Assembly: GCA_029775955.1 (NCBI GenBank)
Contig: JARVJW010000133.1
Span: 1 to 11,322, forward strand
DNA length: 11,322 bases
Direction of reading: 5' to 3'
Origin: Nitrososphaeria archaeon
Lineage (GTDB): Archaea; Thermoproteota; Nitrososphaeria; Conexivisphaerales; UBA164
Shown piece by piece: positions 6,039-11,322 of the stretch (within the stretch, counting starts at the first letter, position 1; the number at the start of each line of letters is the position of its first letter). The translations under genes were made by a program, and so were the position numbers. Below the pieces are notes generated by a model. That model saw only the letters and a program-made list of their open reading frames with translations, was not told where the DNA came from and ran no database searches.

Positions 6039-7604
6039 CTACTGAGATGACCGTCTTCTGCTCACCACCAGCACCGCTATTATAGCAACTATTACAACTA
6101 TGATAAGCAAGATCGTCAGGTAAACTGCAGGTGGCGTTAGAATGTATCCAAATACATGGTTTACAAATGATTGTTGAATTGTGTAGGTTATTGGGATCCT
6201 AGATGTGAACTCCTGACTTGGCGCATTATCCTGCTGCCAACTAATTTCAACAGTTGCCCTATAGGTGCCAGTTGGTGCATTGGAACCTACGTCAAGTGAA
6301 AAGGTAGCTATAGCACTGGAACCAGCTGGTATATCACCCAGGTAATCGAAAGTGTTACCGCTGATTGTGTTTGGCAGTATTAATTGCGCCTGCACATTCT
6401 TTGCAGTGGTGTTTCCATAATTATGCACAGTATAGTACACGTTAAAATCAGAGTCCCCCTGGGTAATGGCGACAGAGGATGGATTAACGCTCAACGATGC
6501 TTTGGGCGAAATTGGCACACTTATTGTAGTTTCCACATGCTTCCCGGCATACATTATATTTACATTTACAAATGCTGTTGAGGGGGAAGATGCATTGTTA
6601 CTGACGCTGACCAGATACATGAGCTGCACTGGAGTGCCAGGGGGCAGCTCGCCTATGTTTGAACTTGAAGATGATATCAAGCCAAGCGGCGAAACCGTAG
6701 ATATATTCACTGCAACATTACTTGCTGTCACGTTTCCTGAATTAACAAAGGAAATGTAAAGTTCAGCATCCTGGGTTCCTGGAAATAACTGCGGTGGATT
6801 AAGGCTGTACCCCTGGATTTCTACTTCTGGAGAACCAAATACAGGCACATAAACCCGCTGAACAGACATTATCCCGCTGTTCCAGTTAAGTGTTATGTTA
6901 ATTGGATAGTATCCTAGCTTCGCGCTGCTGTTTATGTTCAAGTAAACTTCAATTGGAACGCTTGACCCTGCAGGCAGGGGGCCTATGAACTGCATCACTG
7001 TGGAATTTCCTGATGCAGACGTGAAAGGTTGCTGAACGTTTATTGAAAGTGTGGCATTATAAGCTGTGTTAGACCCAGCATTCCTTATTATGAGCGTGAG
7101 TGGCAGGTCAACTGCCCCTGGATAGCCCAAGGTAGTGCCAGTTCCCCAATATGCCGAATACACTTGCACACTGGAAAAAGATGTAATTGGCAGCTCGGCT
7201 ACGTACGTAAAATTCTTTGCAACATATGATGTTCCCTCAATTTGAATGTACTTAACAAGAATTTGCATTGCGTATACTCCGTTAACTGCTCTATTGCTTA
7301 CGTTAATGTACGCAATGGAGGGCATGGTGCTCCCTGGAGGTATTACACTTATGTTCTGAGGTTCACTTATTACCATGAACTGGCTTGTGCTTGATGCGTA
7401 TACACTGACGTTTATGACTTGGCTCCAAGCAGTTAAATATACAAAAAGTGGCACATTATATGAACCGGCTTCAACCTCAATGGGTGACGACGATGGACCA
7501 AAACTTACCCCGCTTACTGTTAATCCCTGAGTTTGAGCATATGCAGGAACTGAAATGATTAACGAAAGTATTAGCAGTATAACAATAAGCATTTTCTTTA
7601 TCAT
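6039..7604 (-). CDS. Secreted, membrane-anchored COG1361/CARDB-like surface protein
   Basis: The 521-residue protein has a signal peptide (about 1-24, ending AYAQ) and a single C-terminal membrane segment (about 494-514) followed by RRRSSQ, so the bulk faces outside. Between them are four tandem beta-sandwich-like units of about 110 residues (roughly 28-138, 145-256, 258-365, 368-476). Each contains an N-x-G or similar turn and a PPG/PAG(S/T) edge (for example IGELPPGTP, LGDIPAGSS). This is the pattern of COG1361 S-layer-related or CARDB/NEW3 proteins. I count twelve N-x-S/T sequons, suggesting heavy glycosylation. It ends in the start region of an ABC-2 exporter ATPase, so it is likely an accessory or periplasmic-like partner of that exporter. 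It does not resemble a substrate-binding protein. ATG 7604 is preceded by a well-placed TATA-like box. Confidence 0.88.
   Translation of the reverse strand: MIKKMLIVILLILSLIISVPAYAQTQGLTVSGVSFGPSSSPIEVEAGSYNVPLFVYLTAWSQVINVSVYASSTSQFMVISEPQNISVIPPGSTMPSIAYINVSNRAVNGVYAMQILVKYIQIEGTSYVAKNFTYVAELPITSFSSVQVYSAYWGTGTTLGYPGAVDLPLTLIIRNAGSNTAYNATLSINVQQPFTSASGNSTVMQFIGPLPAGSSVPIEVYLNINSSAKLGYYPINITLNWNSGIMSVQRVYVPVFGSPEVEIQGYSLNPPQLFPGTQDAELYISFVNSGNVTASNVAVNISTVSPLGLISSSSSNIGELPPGTPVQLMYLVSVSNNASSPSTAFVNVNIMYAGKHVETTISVPISPKASLSVNPSSVAITQGDSDFNVYYTVHNYGNTTAKNVQAQLILPNTISGNTFDYLGDIPAGSSAIATFSLDVGSNAPTGTYRATVEISWQQDNAPSQEFTSRIPITYTIQQSFVNHVFGYILTPPAVYLTILLIIVVIVAIIAVLVVSRRRSSQ
6061..6069 (-). promoter_or_regulatory. 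Shine-Dalgarno-like site for the exporter ATPase
   Basis: On the minus strand the bases read GGTGGTGAG, close to the archaeal ideal GGAGGTGAT. It lies inside the last codons of the surface-protein gene and ahead of the conserved ATPase N-terminus. It supports translation starting around 6046-6054 rather than at GTG 5997. Confidence 0.5.
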
Positions 7605-7625
7605 GCGCCATGCTTGGCTCCGGTT

Positions 7626-7635
7626 TATTTTAAAA
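7626..7635 (-). promoter_or_regulatory. TATA-like box for the surface protein/exporter operon
   Basis: The minus strand reads TTTTAAAATA, centred about 26 bp before ATG 7604. A transcript from here would begin at or next to the start codon (leaderless). A GGAG lies about 13 bases before the ATG, too far to be a typical Shine-Dalgarno site. Confidence 0.5.
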
Positions 7636-7657
7636 TTTACGTTATTTTTAGATATAT

Positions 7658-9280
7658 CTAAGCTGCGTATACGCCTTCTTCAATTACATATTTTTCCCTG
7701 GCCATGGTCATGAGTTTTTTTGTAAAAAACAGGCTAAATATAGTTACAACTATTGCGAAAAGAAGGGACGCCCACGCAGCAGGACCTATTTTCCCCTGAT
7801 AGGTGAAAACATCAAGCATCTTCATCAAACCAACTTGAACCTCTAGAGTTTTTCCCTTAATGATATCAGGCCAGTACTCCCCAATCATCAGCCCTCCCCA
7901 TGCGCTGTCTATTGTGCTGCTCAGCCCTGCAATTAAATAAGGGAAAGTGGCGGGCAATATTATCCTTCTCATTCTGGTAAAGAACCCAAGCTCGTGATTT
8001 TCCATGATTTCCCAAAACTCCGAAGGAACAGTCTGAACACCCATCCAGAAACTGTAAAATACATAATAAAATGTGCTTATAAACCCCAGTAATAAGACGT
8101 ATATTTCTGAGCTCATGGGGAATACTGCGTACATATAACCGAAAGTTGCAGCAAACACAAGTGGGAAGTAAACTGGAGCGGGGAAGGCCGATACTATCTG
8201 TATTACGGGAAAGACAGTTACAGCGGCCCTCTGATGAACAGCCAGGTAATATCCTACAAAAATTGCTATGACCAGGGAGATGAACGCTATTATTACGACT
8301 CTGACATAATCAAATGCCATGCCATAGATAATTACAGGAGTGTAGGAAACCAGGTATCTCCAGTAGCTAAGTGGCACAGAAACTACATATAGCCCTATTT
8401 TAGCAAGTAACATAATAAAAACCAACAGGAAAGTGCCTATGGTTATGTACTTCTTGGATGAGCTGAGTGCCATCCACTTTCTGCCAAAACTGCCTTTTGT
8501 AGGTAATGCCCTAAATGGACTTGTAAAGTGCTTTGACAGTTTTTTCATTGGCCCAGTCAATGTGTTCCACGCCTGATATGTATGCATTATGTTCACCTTT
8601 CCCCCCCTCCTGATTGGCGCAGCTGTATCCAACCCGTACTTTGCAACTGAAAACCTAGCTATGTACCTGAAAAAGAACGTAAATAAAGCGACCCAAATGG
8701 CAAGGGTTAGCATTGCAACCCACATATAATATATATCCCCAGAAGCCAGCAGTGCGGGGATAATGCTGCCTATACCGAATACGGAAAATGTTTTTGTGCC
8801 TATGCTGAACACTTCACTTACTGTTATGTAAAACAGCCCATCAGCAAAGCTTGGGAATAAGTTAGCCGCAATTTTTGGTATTGAAAATGGCATGTAAAGT
8901 CGCCTCATTTTGCTAAAGAATCCAAGTTCATGGTTAATCGCTACTTCCTGAAGTTCTTTAGGCACAGTCTTGAATGCCTGATACTGAGCTATCCATATGT
9001 TCCACGCTACAGCTGTTAAAATTAGAAAATCGCTTGCCAATTCTGATCCCATGGCCCCTCCAATCCTTGTCACGAAAATCACTAGAACGACAGGGAAGAA
9101 TGTTATTACTGGAACTGATTCGAGCGAGCTTATGACTGGTATATATATATTTTCAAATATTGGGCTTTTTATTGAAGCATATGCAAGGAACCAGCCAATC
9201 AATATTGACCCAAGAATTATCAACAAAACTCTCAATATAGTGGCGCCAACTGCCAACTGAATGATAAGCAGTAAGCTCAT
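7658..9280 (-). CDS. NitT/TauT-type ABC importer permease, two fused membrane domains
   Basis: It forms the membrane channel of an importer of the nitrate/sulfonate/taurine class. Two homologous permease domains are joined in one chain. Counting from GTG 9289 (543 residues), they lie at about 15-215 and 285-525, linked by a basic cytoplasmic stretch (about 225-282). Each domain carries an EAA-type ATPase-contact loop with an unusual NHELGFFxxMRR core (119-130 and 431-442). Family members usually have one domain per chain and act as a dimer; here one chain supplies both. AGGTGAT at 9291-9285 lies four bases before the ATG at 9280, so I prefer that start over GTG 9289 or ATG 9286. The gene overlaps or abuts the ATPase stop (TGATG), showing coupling. 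No substrate-binding protein is visible nearby. The substrate cannot be predicted. Confidence 0.92.
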   Translation of the reverse strand: MSLLLIIQLAVGATILRVLLIILGSILIGWFLAYASIKSPIFENIYIPVISSLESVPVITFFPVVLVIFVTRIGGAMGSELASDFLILTAVAWNIWIAQYQAFKTVPKELQEVAINHELGFFSKMRRLYMPFSIPKIAANLFPSFADGLFYITVSEVFSIGTKTFSVFGIGSIIPALLASGDIYYMWVAMLTLAIWVALFTFFFRYIARFSVAKYGLDTAAPIRRGGKVNIMHTYQAWNTLTGPMKKLSKHFTSPFRALPTKGSFGRKWMALSSSKKYITIGTFLLVFIMLLAKIGLYVVSVPLSYWRYLVSYTPVIIYGMAFDYVRVVIIAFISLVIAIFVGYYLAVHQRAAVTVFPVIQIVSAFPAPVYFPLVFAATFGYMYAVFPMSSEIYVLLLGFISTFYYVFYSFWMGVQTVPSEFWEIMENHELGFFTRMRRIILPATFPYLIAGLSSTIDSAWGGLMIGEYWPDIIKGKTLEVQVGLMKMLDVFTYQGKIGPAAWASLLFAIVVTIFSLFFTKKLMTMAREKYVIEEGVYAA

Positions 9281-9285
9281 CGGCA

Positions 9286-10044
9286 TCACCTTGTAGGGGT
9301 CAATGAAGCATATATTTTGTCCAAGTATGTGCTGAACCTGGAATCCCTGCTGCTCCTTGGCCTTGGCATTTCTATTATCAGTTCGTCAACTATTTTTGCA
9401 GGGGAACCATTCATTACAAACACCCTATCTGAAAGCTCCAGAACTTCATCAAGGTTATGCGATACAAGCACAACTGATTTTAGGGTTGTAAGTGGATTGA
9501 AAAGTATGTCGTATATTTCTTGCCTAAGGCCTTCAGCTGTAAGTTCATCCAAATGAACAAAAGGTTCATCCATAAGGAGCACTACAGGGGAGCCAGCTAA
9601 AGCCCTTGCAATTGCAACCCTCTGCCTCATGCCTCCACTCATTTCTTTAGGGTAAAGGCCTTCAGCCCCCTTTAGGCCAACTGTTTCGAGTGTATTCCTT
9701 GCTATGTCATTCATTTCATTCTGAGACAGCCCTTTGCCAATAAGGGCCAGCTTCACATTGTCAATTGCAGTCATCCATGGGAAAGTGGCTATTGATTGAT
9801 GAATCAGAGATATCCTTGATGATGGCTTTTTAACTTCTTCACCCATGAGGAATACCTTACCGCTTGTTGGCGGTATCAGGTAACCCAACGTTCTAAGGAT
9901 TGTGCTTTTTCCAATTCCTGAAGGCCCCACAATGGACACAAATTCGTTTTCTCCTGTACTAATGTTTATGTCAGTGAAAACTTGCTTCCCGCTTGGAAAT
10001 TTATATGAAATATCCACTGCACTCAATATGACCCCAATTGACAA
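9286..10044 (-). CDS. NitT/TauT-type ABC importer ATP-binding protein
   Basis: This 252-residue ATPase drives the fused permease downstream. Walker A is GPSGIGKST (40-48), the Q-loop Gln is 83 in LIHQSIATFPW, the signature is MSGGMRQR (135-142), Walker B is VVLLMDEPF with Glu160, the D-loop is HLDELT and the switch His is 196. The order and the sequence ALA-like D-loop context match the SsuB/TauB/NrtD group. The start is TTG 10044, the first start after an in-frame TGA. GGAG (10057-10054) and GGTGA (10052-10048) stand 9 and 3 bases before it, giving an unusually split Shine-Dalgarno region. The C-terminus (PRPRSSRDSRFSTYLDKIYASL) resembles the tail of this group. Its stop overlaps the permease start. 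Confidence 0.93.
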   Translation of the reverse strand: MSIGVILSAVDISYKFPSGKQVFTDINISTGENEFVSIVGPSGIGKSTILRTLGYLIPPTSGKVFLMGEEVKKPSSRISLIHQSIATFPWMTAIDNVKLALIGKGLSQNEMNDIARNTLETVGLKGAEGLYPKEMSGGMRQRVAIARALAGSPVVLLMDEPFVHLDELTAEGLRQEIYDILFNPLTTLKSVVLVSHNLDEVLELSDRVFVMNGSPAKIVDELIIEMPRPRSSRDSRFSTYLDKIYASLTPTR

Positions 10045-10060
10045 CTGTCACCACTCCTAC

Positions 10061-10070
10061 ATTTTATAAG
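10061..10070 (-). promoter_or_regulatory. TATA-like box ahead of the importer ATPase
   Basis: The minus strand reads CTTATAAAAT, about 22 bp before TTG 10044, within the 50-bp gap after the SerK-like gene. It may give the importer its own promoter besides read-through from the eS17 unit. The spacing would place transcription start at or just inside the start codon. Confidence 0.4.
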
Positions 10071-10094
10071 CCATTTAAAAGTTTTACAGCGTCA

Positions 10095-10919
10095 TTATGG
10101 GTTATATAGCATAAGCGGCTCTTTATATGTTCGCCCAGCATAGAGTGAGCCAGCAGGCATCATTTTCTTTGCCATCCTGCTCAACAACTCCTGAAATATG
10201 TTAGCAGCTTCATTGTCATTAATTTTACCATTAAGCAGCTCTATAGGACACCTCACGTTAACCGGTCTTAGCGGAATTACATGCATTGTTGATTTAGGTG
10301 GAAACAGCCTGCGCGTCAACCCTGACTCCACAATCTCCTCTTTTGTGGGCTTTGGAACATAAAGCAACGCGTATCCGCTTTCAATTTTATTTTGTATTTC
10401 AAAGTCATTTACCGTCTCATATTCCGCAACCCTTCTATCGAATTCCCTTATTAGCGAAAACCTATTAATGCCTTTCAGTCTAATTGAAGAAACGAATGCC
10501 ATTTTTTTTGTTATCAATGCAATAGTCGATTCCCCAAAATCCACCATCTTCATTGCTTCCAGTGCGCTTTCAACTCTTGTTAGCTTTAAGGCAACCTTTA
10601 GCTCCTCGATTTTGGAGATTGATGGGGACTTGATTGCTCTCACCCACCTCTCAACCCCTATTCTAGAGTCAGAGTAATCCACCTTGGCAACCATTATGCG
10701 CTTTAGCTGCAGCTCCTGAATGGCTTTGATCCTGTGCATACCGTCCAATGCTACATTTGTCCTTTCATCAACAATTATTGGGTCAAGCTGAAGGCCAATT
10801 TGCTTTATAGAATTCATTATCTCAGAAAGGTTTTTTATTTTTACTTCTTCGTGGGGCCTCACTTCGCTGATTTTTAGCAGTTCCAGGCTGTAATACAGCA
10901 GCTCCTTACTGCTGCTCAC
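10095..10919 (-). CDS. ParB-fold protein resembling free serine kinases SerK/SbnI
   Basis: The N-terminal half is a ParB/sulfiredoxin-type domain. It contains RPHEE (21-25), which matches the PHE motif bearing catalytic Glu30 of Thermococcus SerK as I recall it, and DGMHR (59-63), where SerK/SbnI proteins have DGHHR. The C-terminal half has YALLYVPKPTKEE (183-195) and FPPKSTMHVIPL (206-217), which closely resemble the PTKEE and PPKTTRHVLP blocks of SerK. These features separate it from chromosome-partitioning ParB. SerK phosphorylates free L-serine with ADP for cysteine synthesis; SbnI does so with ATP in siderophore synthesis and also regulates transcription. The middle (100-180) is more divergent and there is a 40-residue C-terminal extension. 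GTG 10919 lies inside the eS17 stop region and follows a good Shine-Dalgarno site. The kinase role is an inference. Confidence 0.8.
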   Translation of the reverse strand: MSSSKELLYYSLELLKISEVRPHEEVKIKNLSEIMNSIKQIGLQLDPIIVDERTNVALDGMHRIKAIQELQLKRIMVAKVDYSDSRIGVERWVRAIKSPSISKIEELKVALKLTRVESALEAMKMVDFGESTIALITKKMAFVSSIRLKGINRFSLIREFDRRVAEYETVNDFEIQNKIESGYALLYVPKPTKEEIVESGLTRRLFPPKSTMHVIPLRPVNVRCPIELLNGKINDNEAANIFQELLSRMAKKMMPAGSLYAGRTYKEPLMLYNP

Positions 10920-11112
10920 CAGTAGCCACCTCGGCTGCCTGCTTCTCCTTCCGAATTTCTTTAGTTACGTACCCAGCTATCTTGTTCCTGACGAACTTGG
11001 ATTGAGATTCAGTTACCTGATTTATAAACTCTTTGTTAGTCTGAAAATCATCAGTAAATTTATCATGATACATGCTTATCAGTTCGTAAGTAAATTTTCT
11101 GATTCTGTTCAT
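10906..11112 (-). CDS. rps17e: Small-subunit ribosomal protein eS17
   Basis: The 68-residue protein carries the eS17 core: ELISMYHDKFTDDFQTNKEFINQV, then the highly characteristic SKFVRNKIAGYVTKEIRKE. eS17 is a structural protein of the 30S subunit in archaea and eukaryotes. ATG 11112 is preferred over TTG 11118 because a TATA box lies about 26-28 bp upstream, giving a nearly leaderless transcript. The N-terminus looks about five residues shorter than in relatives, which begin MGRIR.. before the IKR.A.EL helix; no in-frame extension restores this. The C-terminal tail (KQAAEVATGEQQ) is acidic and variable, as is usual. Its last codons overlap the SerK-like gene. Confidence 0.92.
   Translation of the reverse strand: MNRIRKFTYELISMYHDKFTDDFQTNKEFINQVTESQSKFVRNKIAGYVTKEIRKEKQAAEVATGEQQ
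10926..10932 (-). promoter_or_regulatory. Shine-Dalgarno site of the SerK-like gene
   Basis: GAGGTGG on the minus strand ends six bases before GTG 10919. It lies inside the eS17 coding region, fixes the GTG start and shows that the kinase-like gene is translated in coupling with eS17 (14-nt overlap). Confidence 0.7.
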
Positions 11113-11136
11113 CTGCAATAGGTCAGCAATGATTTG

Positions 11137-11144
11137 TTTATAAT
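11137..11144 (-). promoter_or_regulatory. TATA box of the eS17 unit
   Basis: The minus strand reads ATTATAAA, centred 28-29 bp before ATG 11112, preceded by the purine-rich GATAGATA that could serve as a BRE. It predicts a transcript starting within a few bases of the start codon. Confidence 0.6.
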
Positions 11145-11149
11145 ATTAT

Positions 11150-11162
11150 CTATCACTGATAG
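11150..11162. promoter_or_regulatory. Perfect 13-bp palindrome (tetO-like) upstream of the eS17 TATA box
   Basis: On the minus strand the bases read CTATCAGTGATAG, two perfect 6-bp arms around one central base. This equals the core of the Tn10 tetO2 operator (TCCCTATCAGTGATAGAGA) as I know it. It ends five bases upstream of the TATA box, where an archaeal regulator could affect factor recruitment. It also abuts the end of an IS relic, so it might instead belong to an insertion target or element end. Confidence 0.45.
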
Positions 11163-11322
11163 CTTGTAGCTCAACTCCTGTTAATGCAATTCCTCTCCGT
11201 AGGACGGGTCCAGCAGGCGAGTTCCTTCCTTCCCTACATGGACTGAAACTTGCTGTACAGTAACACCTTTAGCGACAGCTCAGCCTTCTGAAATCGTCTA
11301 GAGCTTACGCTGTCACCCTCTT
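11161..11322. mobile_element. End of a decayed element, inverted relative of 3629-3760, cut by the window edge
   Basis: The reverse complement of this stretch matches 3629-3760. It begins with the same 25 bases up to CTCTAGA, shares TTTCAGAAGGCTGAGC, then TGTACAGCA, GCATTAAC and GTTGAGCTACAAG, with small insertions and deletions. Homology ends at 11161 with AGCTTGTAGCTCAACT, the same motif that opens the segment at 2961. No intact frame is visible; the rest of the element lies beyond the window. Confidence 0.65.

Noticed and set aside
6039..7604. Substrate-binding protein for the upstream NitT/TauT importer
   Set aside because: The sequence is four repeated beta-sandwich units with a C-terminal anchor, not the two-lobed NMT1/SsuA fold, and it is coupled to the downstream ABC-2 genes.
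10095..10919. Chromosome or plasmid partition ParB, with a nearby parS or origin
   Set aside because: The C-terminal PTKEE and PPKSTMHVIPL blocks fit the SerK/SbnI group, there is no ParA gene, no HTH-like ParB middle domain is evident, and no parS-like cluster is seen.
1..11322. CRISPR array, tRNA or rRNA
   Set aside because: I found no regularly spaced repeats and no cloverleaf or rRNA-like conserved stretches by eye.

Overview
The window looks archaeal. It carries a gene for ribosomal protein eS17, found only in archaea and eukaryotes. Several coding regions begin at or very near a plausible transcription start placed about 26 bp downstream of an A/T-rich TATA-like box. Shine-Dalgarno sites read AGGTGAT or GAGGTG. 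The membrane-anchored surface protein has at least twelve N-glycosylation sequons. Moderate-to-low GC and the types of IS relics resemble Thermoplasmatales-like acidophiles (Ferroplasma or Cuniculiplasma type), but that placement is an inference.

Left third (1-4100): a graveyard of mobile elements. A badly decayed transposase copy on the plus strand (about 176-520) is followed by an unrecognised 139-residue ORF (539-958). Next is a better preserved IS of the same transposase family (1022-2110) in opposite orientation, with 19-bp terminal inverted repeats and three frameshifts in its transposase. From about 2265 to 4060 lie broken pieces of an IS607-type element, a serine recombinase TnpA and a TnpB. 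The TnpB is interrupted by about 800 bp of unrecognised decayed DNA bounded by inverted copies of a 15-bp motif. One end of that segment occurs again, inverted, at the extreme right edge (11161-11322). Positions 1-175 show nothing I can identify.

Right two thirds (4142-11112): seven consecutive genes, all on the minus strand. In transcription order they are eS17, a ParB-fold protein resembling the free-serine kinases SerK/SbnI, a NitT/TauT-type ABC ATPase, a permease with two fused membrane domains, a signal-peptide/C-anchor surface protein of COG1361/CARDB type, an ABC-2 exporter ATPase and an ABC-2 permease. Overlapping or closely spaced genes suggest translational coupling for eS17/kinase-like, ATPase/permease, and surface protein/exporter ATPase/exporter permease. 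Promoter-like TATA boxes precede eS17, the NitT/TauT ATPase and the surface protein, so there are probably three transcription units.

How they may work together: the first block pairs a possible serine-phosphorylating enzyme with an importer of the nitrate/sulfonate/taurine class that has no substrate-binding protein in view. The second block looks like an exporter with a dedicated extracytoplasmic beta-sandwich partner. Points most worth a second look are a perfect 13-bp palindrome identical to the Tn10 tetO2 core just upstream of the eS17 TATA box, a variant EAA loop (NHELGFF) present in both halves of the fused permease, an exporter ATPase whose conserved N-terminus has no ATG/GTG/TTG start, and a DGMHR variant of the DGHHR motif in the SerK-like protein.
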